From the NCBI GenBank assembly GCA_000328965.1, contig KB205940.1, positions 2,714,018-2,778,017 of the forward strand: a stretch of DNA of 64,000 nt, written 5' to 3'. The DNA comes from Ascocoryne sarcoides NRRL 50072. Its lineage: Eukaryota > Ascomycota > Leotiomycetes > Helotiales > Gelatinodiscaceae. A program made the translations under genes and the position numbers. Below the pieces are notes generated by a model that saw only the letters and a list, made by a program, of their open reading frames with translations, searched no databases and had not been told where the DNA came from. Of this stretch, positions 24,830 through 36,448 are shown one piece after another; within the stretch, counting starts at the first letter, position 1; each line of letters opens with the position of its first letter.

Positions 24830-27800
24830 ATGGCCCCGGGCAAGAGAAAGAGGACCACAGGAGCACCGGCTGATCCTAATGACCATCGGCCTCCGCCGAA
24901 TCATCGCCAGCAAAATCCCAATATGAACCAACATGACAGAGGATCGGAAATCCGAGAAGGCCGGCGATCGAGTCGAGGAGGACAAGGAGGAGCCGGGGGA
25001 GGTCGAGGCCGGAGGAACGATGATCGCAACAACCCTAATAATCTCAAGATCAGTGGTGCAGGGAGAGGACCTCCAACTCCAACACAAGGCCCGATGTCTC
25101 CACCCGCACGACCATCGAGCGCAACCCAAACCCCGATACAAGCTGCAACACCCGCTGCTGAGCCGCTAAACCCTGCAGAAAAGCGTGTTGCAGCTCCATA
25201 TTACTACGAGATCCTCACCGACGAGCAGTTAGCCGCTTGGAACACCACCGGCCGACAAGAAGTTATCGACACCGCCGTACAGTCTCGCCAAGACGAAGAT
25301 GAGATCCAGCTTGCATCAATCTTCCAGGAGCTGGCCCGCGCAGCTTTGGACGAGCGTTTGAATGCTGCTGAGGCAGGCAGCATCGTCAAGGAGGTCCTCG
25401 GGCCGGAATCATCTCCAGCCGATGGCTCACCCAAATCCTTCGACCCTCATTCTCTATTCGTTGACAACCTTTCTATGATCTGCGAAGCAGAGGATGGCCC
25501 TGTCACAGATGCCTTACGCACTTTCGTCTCGACATCGGGGGTCTCCTTAAACTCCCTACGTCTGAAGCTTGATGCAAAGCAGCTTGAGAATCTTGGACTC
25601 ACTCGTTTTAATTCCTTTAATCGCGTTGGCATTCGATATGCAACAAACCTCTTATACCGACAAGCGAACTACAATCTCTTGCGTGAAGAGACGGAAGGCT
25701 ACTCAAAACTCGTTGCGGAGCTATTTACAACAAGCGGAAGCGAACCACCATCTAGCGAAGTTGTGCAGGAGACTTTTGAACGAGTGAAGGGTTTGATCGG
25801 CACATTTGATTTGGACGTTGGCAGAGTACTGGATATCACACTCGATGTCTTTGCCGCTGTCCTTATCAAACACTTCCGCTTCTTCATCAAGTTCTTAAGA
25901 GTAAGCTCATGGTGGCCAAGATCAGCTGAGCTCAATAGCGACGGAGTTGGAGGACTTCCGCTTTGGGCATTCCCAAACTCTTCAGGCTGGCAGACATTAG
26001 AAGCAGACGAACAAATTTTGAAGAGCAAGAGAGCTGAACGAGATATTTTGTTTTGGGATCGTGCTCGTGAAGTCGGGTTGGATGCATTTTTCGAGCTTGG
26101 TGGCCGTCGGGCAGTGGATGAAGCAACAAAGCAACAATTGTTGGCCGACCGGGGTGACGATGATGCAGAACTCAACAATGACCTTCAGTGGATCGAGCAG
26201 ACTGGGACCTTCCCACCATCAGGTAACCAGGTTGCTGCTCAGCTTCTTGGGTTCAAATTACGTTTTTATGCATCAGAAGCCCGCGACAAACATGACGCTC
26301 TCCCCGCTAACCTGATATATTTAACCGCTCTGCTGATTAAGATTGGATTCATATCTCTCAGAGATGTTTACCCTCACTTATGGCCCTTGGATAAAGATAT
26401 GGCGGCCGTTAAGGAGAAGAAATTGAAAGAGCTGGCGGAGAAGGAAAGAGCAAACAGGCCGGGTGGTGGCGTGAATGCGCTGATGATGGCTGGTGCACTC
26501 CCTGATGATACTCTGCCGAGTGGAGGAAGACACCGAGATACTGCTGCGGTTAAACCTGATCCTGTTTCCAAACAAGCTACCGAGGCGGATGATCCCGACA
26601 AACTCGATGAGCCTACAGATCAAAAGGTTCAATTGCTCAATTGTCTCTTAACAATCGGTGCTATTCCCGAAGCTCTGTTCATTCTCGGTCGGCACCCATG
26701 GATCCCAGAAGCATATCCTGATATCGGCGATCTCATAAATCGTCTGTTGAGCTATATGATCAAAGATATTTATGAGCCGACTCGGCCTACTACAAAAGAA
26801 GGACTCTCAACTGGGTGTCCGACTAAAAAGGTTCCCGATTTGGACCAAACTGGCCTTGCCAAAGGTACTATTCGACTATCCCACATTCCTGTTCGCAAGC
26901 CATTAAGATGGCCGTTTCCCGACAAATTCGACACCAACGAAGGCTTGGTATATCGGTTCTACTGGGATGAGTGGGCTGACAATGTCCCCATATGCCAAAA
27001 TGTGGATGATCTCTTTACCCTGTGTGATACATTTCTCAACTTGTCCGGTGTGGGAATTGGCAAAGATGCATCACTTCTTTCCAAATTGGCTAGAATCGGC
27101 GTGAAAAGTCTCACGGAAGATCGGTCTCAGAAAAATCTCGATAGATGGCAAGATCTACTGTTACGTCTCCTTGTTCCAGCTCTGAGCTTGACAAAATCCA
27201 ATTCCGAAGTCGCCAACGAGATATACGACATGCTTCGGTTTTACCCAATTTCCATCAGGTACTCGATCTACGCAGAATGGTTCCAAGGAGCTATCTCGCG
27301 TATGCCAGCTATCAAAACTGCCTTTGCTCGAGCCAAAATTGAGACTGATGGAACCATGAAAAGGATTAGCAAGAACAACTTGTCCGCTATGGCACGGGCA
27401 CTTGCAAAGATCGCATCCTCTTCCCCAGGCATTGTCTTCAAAATTGCCCTGAGCCAAATCGAATCCTATGACAATCTCATTGATGTTGTTGTGCAATGTG
27501 CAAGCTATTTCACCCACCTAGCTGTCGACGTCCTTGTGTGGTCTCTTTTAAGTTCTCTGGGCGGCAAACATAGGGATCGAAACAATGCTGAGTTTGTGCT
27601 GCAGACCAGCAGGTGGCTCCTGGCTCTTTCGTCGTTTTCCGGCCGCGTGTTTTCTATTTACAAAACTATGGATCCTACTCCAATTCTCCGATATGTCAAC
27701 GACCAGCTCTATCGCGACAATGCCACGGACTTGATCATCCTCGAAAAACTCATCTCTAACATGGCAGGGATTGTTCCATCGATTGATTACAATGATGAAC

Positions 27801-30800
27801 AACTTGCTGCAATGACGGGCGGAAAGGTCCTACGCGAACAAGCTCTCATTCATTTACAAGATCGTCGCCATGAGTCCGGGGAAGCAGGACACAGACTTAT
27901 GAAAGCCTTGACTGATAGTGATCTCGCAGGAGAGCTACTCGTGTCACTTGCACAATACAAGCAGTCTGCAATTTACAGAATTCCAGATGAAGAAGCTCAC
28001 ATCAAGTTATTGGCAACCATGATTGACAACACTCAAAGCACCCTCTTCCAATACCTTGATCTTCTACGCAGCAATCTTTCAGTCGAAGAGTTCAATAAGC
28101 GTGTACCTGGATTATCAGAGCTTATGAAGGATTTTGGTCTTGAACCAGCTCTCGCGTTCCTGATTTACAGGGAAAGTCTAGCTTATGGAATCGCAGACCT
28201 TCCGTTGCCGCCCAAGCAGGACAAAAAGAAAAAGGCAGTCCTGCAAAAGGCGACCACTACTGGAGCAGCTGGGGATGTGGAAATGCAGGGTTCAGAGAGT
28301 GGTGCGCTGTCAAATAAAGATGCAAATGGTGTCAGGTTGGAGGAGGACATGCAGATGGAAGATGTGAAGGCCGAAACAACCCCGACCTCATTACACGAGT
28401 TCCTTCAGCCTATCGTCTCGTCTGTCGAAAGCATGTTTCCTGGTACTTTCAAAGGGCTAACTGCTGAGTTCTACGTCGTTTTTTGGACATTAGCGATGGG
28501 TGACTTGCAAGTTCCTTCATTCGCCTATCAGACTGAAGGAAGGCGCCTGAAGGATCGACTACAGGCTTGCATGAAAAACCGTAACGATATCCCAAAAGCC
28601 ATGGCTTATCGAGAAGCGAAGATGAAGGAACTAAATATAGCACAAGACGCACTAATCGCGGAATGTGACGGGCTTATCAATACCATCGAGCAAAAGCGGG
28701 AACGCTTACTCCAAGACAGTGGACTTTGGTTTAGTAGTTTGATGAAGGGCGATGAAGTCAGCGATGCAATCTTGGAAAAATGTCTGATGCCGCGCCTACT
28801 AATATCTCCTCTCGACGCAGACTATTGCTTCAAGATCATTAGGTTCCTCCACGACAGTGGTGTGCCCCACTTCCGAACACTCTCCTTATATGGCCGCCTC
28901 TTCAAGACGAATCGTCTGCGGACGATCATGTTCACTTGCACAATGCGAGAAGCCGAGAATCTAGGTCGGTTCCTTCGACTAGTCCTCACAGATCTTGCAC
29001 GATGGCATTCTGATTCAAAAATATATGAGCGAGAGGCTTGGGGACCGAAAACTAGAAACCCACGCTTGCCGGGATTCGCCAAGTCCGTCGATTCAGACCA
29101 TAATGTTAAGGCTCATCTGGAGTATGAAGGGAACCTTGGCTTTAGGAATGTTCTCTTCGGTTGGCACAAGTTCCTCAACGCGGCGCTCCGGGATTGCTTG
29201 GATTCCACAGAATGGATGCACATTAGGAATGCCATTACAGTGTTGAAGTCACTCACGGATATCTTCCCTGCTATTGATTTTATGGGGATTGGTTTTATGA
29301 AACAACTGGAAATCATCACAGCGCGAGAAAAGGATGTCAGAGAAGATCTTTGCCTGACAGGAAATGCGGTTTTGGTCCAGTTGAAGAAGAGGTCCAAGAA
29401 GTGGGTAATGGTACAGGCTTTCTGTACACCATCGGTAAGTTATCTCGCAGCCTGTCATTGTGATCTCGCTAACTTCTCGAAGGTCATGGGAACACGCACA
29501 AATGGCAGCCCAGAAGCTCGTGCTGGCCAGTCCTCATTGAAGCCAACTGCTCCTGAATTCAAGCCTCAGTCCCGAGCCAGGTGAGTCGTTCTATTGTCAT
29601 AGTTTTCTAGAGTGTTGACTAACTGAATAGTTCTTTGGGTGTTTCTACACAGAAGCTATCTGGCCGCCATGACGTTGAAGATGGGGAAGTGGATGACTCC
29701 AAATTCTCCAAGGCCGCCTCAACCGAAGCAGCGAAGCCAATAGATTCCACTAGCGAAGTGACCAGCAATAAATCTGCAGCTAAACCAGACACTGTAGCTA
29801 CCATGGAATCGAAGAGATCTGATATCCTTGAAAAACGGGAGCAGATTAAACGAGAAAATGCAGCTAGGACCGGAGGTTCCCCATCCACCATGCCTCTCCG
29901 CCCTACCCATGCACCTTCTTCGATCCTGGATCGTGCAACACCCAATCTTCCGAGCCGACCTGAAGTCCCAATTCCAGGCGGCCGTGAGAGTCGTGAGTTT
30001 TCTGGAGATAGGCATCAACCACGCCATACAGACCGGCGAGACTTGAGAGATCGTATCCATGACCCTAGAACGATGGATCGTCCTGGAGGCAGGCCCGTTG
30101 ATAGGCGTGACTTTCCTAGCAACGACCGTAGAGCTTTAGAGCCGAATACAAGAGATTTTGGGCGACCAGATCGAAGCTCTGGGATTGACCGGGAGCGTTC
30201 TCGCTTAGATCCTCCTCCTCGATGGACGCCAGATCCAGCGAGGGAGAATCACCCGAGAGATGCAAATAGCTCCCGTGGCACTGATAATCTCCGAGTGCCC
30301 CGCGAAATGCCTCCACCAAGAACATCTTTATCCGCCGAACAGATCAGCACTGATAGGTTGCCATCGGTTAACCCTGCTCGACAAGATCTCATCAACCCAA
30401 TAAATCCAATCAATCCAGAGCGGCAAGCACTAATTTCTGGCGAAAAGGATGTTCCGCGATCCAACTCGCCCAGACGTGGAAGAGAAGATACTCGGGATCT
30501 CGGGTCGTCAAGACCTCAGTCTCCCAGAAGATCTATGCCAGATAAGGATTACCAGGAGCCTAGACGAGATGACCGCCTAAATCGTAGTAGCGCAGCAGAT
30601 ACTTATAATTCCTCTCGTGGCAGAATGGATGAGGGACCTCCAGCAGGCCCCCGTAGTGAGAGACCATCAGAGCGGGGCAATGACCGAGTTCCATTTACGC
30701 CTTCCCAGCCTCCATTAAGACCACCACATATCGACCAAGAAATACGACGAAACGTCCCTCCCAGACAACAGGATCCGAACTTTGGTCGGTTGAATAATCC

Positions 30801-32223
30801 TCAGAACACAGTTACACCGTCGGATAATATTCCTTCTGGGCCAAGGGACAGAAATATCCGGGGTAATTATATGAACAATGTTGCAACACCACCACAACAA
30901 CAGCGGGAGCGTCCTCGTCCCCCTACACCTGATAAACAGCCCCCTACTGGCCCATCAAGTCGTCACCCCAGACACTCAAATTCTACCACAATCAACACAG
31001 GCATTCCACCAGGACCCTCGTCGAGTACTGCGGCTCCATCTCCAGCTTCTGCAGGAATTCACCCAGAGCGCATTCAACTTTTGACAGCTCAATCTCCTCC
31101 AAACCAACCACCTGCCGTCTTTAGTCAATCACGTAACCAAACGGCTACACCTGGTAACCAACAAGACCGGCATGATCGGTCGAGGAGATTCGACAATAAT
31201 TACTCGCCTTCTATGCCTCCACCCATGAATAACATGAACAATATGAACAGCATGAACAATAACCGACTTCGGCCGCACATGCCACCATTGGTGACAAATG
31301 AGCCACCGTCGGGCCCCAAAGGAGTCCAATCTAGCCCTGCAAACTCTGGATCAAATGGGTTTGGTGTTCCAACAGGGCCAGCCTCAGCTTCGGAGAGGGC
31401 CAACAGAGGTACAAGACGCTCAGAGCGACCAGCATCGTCACAAGTTGGGGCCATCAACCACCTACTACAAAATGCCGCGCAAAAGATGACACCGGATCGC
31501 AGCAACTTTCGTCGAGGTGGAAGAATGAGTAGTGGATACGGACCCGAGACCCCAACTTCAGGACCATCAACTCCCATTGCACCACCTCCTCCGCCTGGCC
31601 CGCCTCCTTTTACAGGCAGGAACGAGGCGGTTAGAGACATTGCTAAGGAGCTCATCACGCCCATCCGTGGCCCCGATTTGATTTCCCAAAATTCAACTCC
31701 CCCCGAGGACCGAGAACAACGAAGCAGTCGCCATTCGGGCCGACATAGTCGTAGAAGCTCCAGAAGTCCAGGCCGCGACAGAGAATCAAAGCGTGCTGGT
31801 GCCGAGAATGAGCGAAATTCACGAAGCGAGTATCGCGATCGTAGGGAGCCCGAGCGGGAGAGACACCAAATCGGTACGCCGACGAACAAGGACTTGGGTT
31901 CCGTGAGGGATGTTAGTGGTGGCAGAGAGCGAGGGGTCGATAGAGATAGAGGGAGCAGCCGACATGAGGGTCGCGATCGTGATCCGGCGCGGGAGCCTCA
32001 TGATGCCGGATGGAACGGGGAACGGGGCGAGAGAGGGTCGGAAAGAGGTGGGGGTGGACGCAGTAAGGACACGAGGAGAGATACAGTGGGCGAAGATCGG
32101 AGAGAGACTCGAGGAAGTGGGAGTAGGGAGGATGCTGGTGGGAGCGGGAGAAAGAGAAGAGGCGAGGAGGGTGGCATGCAGGATTCCCGAGGCCATGAAA
32201 AGAGGGCCAGAACTGGGAGATGA
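24830..32223 (+). CDS. THO2: THO complex subunit 2
   Basis: Three exons (24830-29434, 29483-29580, 29631-32223) encode about 2431 residues. The N-terminus is basic and low-complexity (MAPGKRKRTTGAP). The long helical body carries THO2/THOC2 landmarks: LLNCLLTIGAIPEALFILGR, VYRFYWDEWADN, WFSSLMKGDEVSDAILEKCL, MPRLLISPLDADYCFKIIRF and REAENLGRFLRLVLTDLARW. Family knowledge: Tho2 is the scaffold of the nuclear THO/TREX complex, which couples transcription elongation, R-loop avoidance and mRNA export. From about residue 1600 to the end the chain is disordered, rich in Arg, Pro, Ser, Asp and Gly, with RS/RE-type dipeptides (HSGRHSRRSSRSPGRDRESK) that can bind RNA. The first intron is 48 nt and stop-free, so its retention would only insert 16 residues. 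The second (50 nt) is required to avoid a TGA and has a ctaac branch site. Confidence 0.93.
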
Positions 32224-32610
32224 ATCGAGGGAGCGGTTCTGTATATAGAGGACTGATTTTTGAGAAGACGGCTTTCTTTGTACAAGGCATTTGAGATGGG
32301 AGGAGATTAGCATGCTGCGTGGCATTCCTTGGCGTTGGCGATGCGATTGAATGGGCATTTGAAGGCGAAGATGCAAGAAAAATTTGTTTGGATTGTATTG
32401 TATTGTGGGAATGGATACGGACAGAAAATTGATGTTCATCTCTCCTAGGTAATCTCGAATTTAGCAGGTTACTGTCATTCCCGCAGGTATGTATGGATGC
32501 GTCTTTATACGTAGCCAGACCGAGAGGGAAGAAATTTGAAAAAGCGGCTTTGTTTGTTTTGAACTGCGACCATGGTTGTGCTTAGGGTGATTGTGATGGT
32601 GACTGAAGTT

Positions 32611-32645
32611 GAAGTGATGTGAAGTGATGTGATGTGATGTGACGC
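32611..32645. repeat. gatgt/gaagt simple repeat
   Basis: Imperfect tandem copies of gtgat and gaagt pentamers are seen in the THO2 3' flank. This looks like an ordinary microsatellite. Confidence 0.6.
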
Positions 32646-32929
32646 GATATGATAGAAATTCAATTTATTACTAGTAGATGAGAGCCCTCTCAGGAGATAG
32701 ACCAGACACACTTTCAGGAAGAGGGGAAGAGGGTGGGGGAGGAAGGTAAGAAAGAGTTGATGTCAAAGGGAGCGGAGGGAGGTTGATATCTGGAAGGGCA
32801 AGGGCAAGGAGTGAGGGTATCGATCTGATCAATCCTCTATCGGAGGTAGTGCTACAGTAATATATATGACATATGTGCTGTATATACATGTATCTATACA
32901 CACGAAAGGAGGAAGGATATATCATCAAA

Positions 32930-33500
32930 CTACCCCACCAGAAGTAAAACCCGAGCCAGTCTAGTCTCCGCAGCTTGCATCAGGCCCCGTCCGGCCATTG
33001 ACTTAGCCTTATACAGTAAAAATGCCGTAGTGGGGAAGCTGTTGAAACCTCGATGAACCAGACACCCAACCGCATGCATTTTGAACATGGGCCTCTCCCC
33101 CGTCAAATCCTCTAATCCCCTACGCAGTATACAGCCTTCCAGAAAGATCCCTCCATCCCGCCTCCGACATTGACAACCTCCCAAATTTCTCGAGGCTTGA
33201 ACGCATTATCAACATGCTCTAGTCTCGTCTTCCATTCTCCCTCCGACTCCATCCATCCCTTTCTTGCGGCTGCAACTTTCATCGAGAGCGCTCGCCCCAT
33301 CTGCACGTTCTCGTCTTGCATGATGCGGTGTCGGTGAACAAGTACCAATCAACAGAATCAGCCTCAGGAGTGACAACGAATCAATCCCGAACAGATGTTC
33401 GTCGCTCCATTCGCGCCGTCTTCACCTCCTGCGAGTCCCAACGCACCGGCCTCGATGCCCAACGTCTGATGCACCATCTTCTCTTCGCATCTCTCGAATG
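32930..33500 (-). other. Possible small gene, frames not joined
   Basis: On the minus strand, 33348-33112 is open and coding-like (ALSMKVAAARKGWMESEGEW, NAFKPREIWEVVN). A second frame, 33184-32930, continues with VGCLVHRGFNSFPTTAFLLY and KSMAGRGLMQAAETRLARVL to a TAG. A GT..AG intron from a gtatac donor near 33120 to an acceptor near 33030 could connect them. Upstream, a frame starting at an ATG near 33500 (MRAFERCEEKM) may supply the start. The product is not recognised and the model is uncertain. If real, it is divergent from the RBR gene with very little space between starts. Confidence 0.3.
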
Positions 33501-33505
33501 CTCGC

Positions 33506-35845
33506 ATGGCAGATTCGGAGGACGTGAGCCGGGAGAAGAGGGTGAGGCGCCGACCGAGGTTGCACAGCGTATTGGGCGACGAGAAACTTGACAAATTGCG
33601 TGGCAAGAAAGAGGTCACACAGGAACTAGGCGTAGAAGAATTGCGGAGAATTCGAATAGAAAGACTCGAGAGCGACGCTCCCCGAGGGGGACCCGCATCG
33701 TCCTCGAAAATGGCAACGGAATCGCACGCAAGCGTCAAAGAACCTTCAAGCCATAGGAGGAAACATCATCGAAGTGCGGAGGGGAAGAAGCACCGCAGAA
33801 AGCGAACTTCGACTACCAAGGGTGAATCCGATACGACATATGTATACGGCCCCCCCGCAGAGAAACCGCGGTCAACTCGCATTCTAGTATCCGAAACCAG
33901 GAAAGTCGGCAGAGATGAGGATTCTAGCTCTTCGGAAGGAGGTTGGGGCCGCACCGCAAACCCAAATCCTGTCGAGGAGGAGCCCGAAGCGAGCAAGATC
34001 GAGGTAGTAGATGTCGACAAGGAAGAATCAAGATCTGAGCTCGGAGAACCGAAGCCGAAACAGGACCAGTTACCATCGCGCCGTTCCAAGGAGTCGAGAG
34101 AATCTGCACATCGAAGCAAAGCTCGCCATGCGCGCCGAAAGTCTGCTCCAGATGCTTCAGGCTCCGCATCACATAAAATGTACGGGCCTACCTTTTTCAA
34201 ATGTAGCCAAAATACTGATGAATACCTCCACCAGATCTTCCTCAACTGCTCAGACACCTACAGACTCCAAGTCCAGTCTTCGACGCAGCCATACCACAAG
34301 CTCCCGCCTGCCGTCCACTACTAAACCCTCTACGACAAGTGTCAATACCAGTGCAAAGCGAACAAGTATATTTGGGGGCCTTTTTGGATCGCCCGCTCCT
34401 CAACACGTAGAACCTGAAAAACTGTAAGTGCAGTCATGCTCGAAGATAAGCTTCAATGCTTCAAATCTGATTAAAGTCAGGGTCCAATGTCTAACATGTC
34501 TGTCTGATGATATCCCACGATCCAAGTCTGCTAAGTTGAAATGCGGTCATCGCATGTGTCATGCATGCTTAAGACGCATATTTAAGCTCTCGATTACCGA
34601 CCCGCAGCATATGCCTCCCAAATGCTGCACCTCCGATCATATACCCCTGAAACATGTAGAGAGACTATTTGATGATAATTTTAAGCGAACATGGAATAGA
34701 AAATTTCAGGAATATTCAACCAAGAACCGAATATATTGTCCCGGCAAGCGGTGTGGGGAATGGATCAAGCCCCAAAATATACATAAAGAGGATGGGAAGA
34801 AGTTCGGGACGTGCAGCCGATGCAAGACCAAGGTCTGCTGTCTCTGTAATGGGAAGTGGCATGGCACGAAAGAATGCCCGAAGGATGAGGAGACTAATCG
34901 TCTGCTCGAGACAGCCAAGCAAGCAGGCTGGCAGCGATGTTATAACTGTCGGACCATGGTTGAGTTAAAGGAAGGCTGTAATCACATGACATGGTGAGCT
35001 CCCATCTTCTTGTAATAGAGCAGTAAATATGTGCTAATCGTCGCAGTCGTTGCACCGCTCAATTCTGCATGATATGTGGCCTCAAATGGAAAACCTGTAA
35101 TTGCCCCTGGTTCAACTACGAAGCCGTCGAAGAAGATAGGTTGAATCATATGCGGCCTGTGGACAATGACAACGCGCCAGAACCCGAACTGCAGCCGCGT
35201 CGCCTCAGACGACGACACCAGCCTCATACATATGAGGAAGAGATGGAAGGTCGTCGACAGCAAGAACGTCATGATCAAGAGCTTGCTCGAAGACTTCAAC
35301 GAGTCAATGTAAATGATGATGAAGATGATGACTATCAAGGAGGTATTGGCGATATTAACGGTGTTGGAAACGGGGCAGGCCACTTCATGAACCAAGATTA
35401 TGTCCGCGCTGCTCAAAACATCTTGACGGGAACTTTCGACCAGGCTACTGCTGCAGCAAACTACGTTATGGGCGTTAGCCAAGCCCGCGGAGGCACACGT
35501 CCAGCACCGCAACAACCAATGAATGACCGTTATCCGGTTCCTCGTCCTGGAGCTGCGTCCCCACCGCCCTTGTTGCGGAGGCATACTACGAGAGAAAACG
35601 CGTATAACTCGGCTCATAGCACACGCCCTTCCGAGAGAGTCGTGCCGAGGAGAGCCAGGACTGATTATGAAGCCGAAGCCGCTGTGCATATGCCGCTTAG
35701 CAGGCGAAGCCAGGACTCGGGCGAGGCGAGATCGGCAGTTCTTGCTGGTCTTGCTGGTACGAAAAGAGGAAGTAATCGAGTTAATGCCTGGCGAAATCAC
35801 GTCGAGGCTGGGCTGGCTCCCGAAGAGGGGGTTTTGTCTATGTGA
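33506..35845 (+). CDS. RBR (RING1-IBR-RING2) E3 ubiquitin ligase
   Basis: Four exons (33506-34179, 34235-34423, 34481-34993, 35047-35845) encode 724 residues. The first 285 residues are basic, Ser-rich and probably disordered. RING1 begins at CLTCLSDD (Cys291, Cys294) and continues KCGHRMCHACLRRIF ... PPKCC. The IBR follows (YCPGKRCGEWI ... CSRCKTKVCCLCNGKWHG). RING2 is CYNCRTMVELKEGCNHMTCR with the downstream CTAQFCMICGLKWKTCNC. Family knowledge: RBR ligases accept ubiquitin from an E2 on the RING2 cysteine before passing it to a substrate. By position in GCNHMTC this is Cys459. The C-terminal part has a charged coiled-coil-like stretch (EEEMEGRRQQERHDQELARR), disorder, and a closing GTKRGSNRVNAWRNHVEAG motif. 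All splice junctions are phase 2, and intron 3 splits the catalytic Cys codon. The substrate is unknown. Confidence 0.9.
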
Positions 35846-36448
35846 TGACAAGAAAACTTTGACTATTTTTTATCTGAGCATCAAACTTCGTTTTGGATAG
35901 CTCAAAGCCAGTCAAGCGAACTCAAAAGGGGCCGGAAAGCGAACGTTGTTCTAGCCGAAACCTGGAGCACGTATCACAAGAGTATGAGAAGATTCGGAGT
36001 TGAATTTCGGTTTTGGATGGCCCAATATTTTGCAGCGTATTCAAAAACATCTAGGTTCTTTCATATTGGATATATAAGGTATAGGCACAGCGCGAGCATA
36101 ATTGGATTTGGAACACAGGACGGGGGCTTGGAGGAATTTCGGAAAAGCTGCTGGTGGTTTGGCTCCCGGCAACAGGTTACTTCACATGATACGATACCCG
36201 GTTCCTGTATATTTGAGATCAGGCATGTATTTAATGATAACGACATATTTATAACATTCAAAACTCTTCATAATCCCATCTTGATGTTGATCAATACCGG
36301 TAGTAAACATTTGCTTTCAAAGAGCCCAAGTCAACATTGAACCCCTGCCAAACCACCGGGGATGCCTCTCCAGCCACGAAGCGCACGGCCACCATAGCAT
36401 CGTCGTCATATTTCTGACAGTGCAGTACCGGAGCTCGGGAAAATAGCT
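35846..36448. other. Intergenic region
   Basis: Same-strand gap of about 600 bp holding the RBR 3' flank and the esterase promoter. A plus open frame at 35984-36340 has no recognisable content and is not called. Confidence 0.5.

Larger units (their letters stand above)
32224..33505. other. Interval between THO2 and the RBR gene
   Basis: This holds the THO2 3' flank with a tandem repeat of gtgat-type units (about 32610-32645) and a doubtful minus-strand gene (32930-33500, described separately). Confidence 0.5.

Noticed and set aside
31200..32439. Long minus-strand ORFs over the THO2 tail
   Set aside because: They mirror the Arg/Ser-rich repeat composition of the sense strand and lack homology.
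34180..34206. 27-nt RBR intron from gtacgg to the first atgtag acceptor
   Set aside because: Too short and it gives the wrong frame; using the ccaccag acceptor gives a 55-nt intron with a tactgat branch site and the correct frame.
34982..35851. 289-codon minus-strand ORF
   Set aside because: It is fully antisense to the last RBR exon, which has clear RING2 homology; the ORF has no family features.
35984..36340. 118-codon plus ORF between RBR and esterase
   Set aside because: Aromatic-rich AT-driven text, no motif, no similarity to anything known to me.
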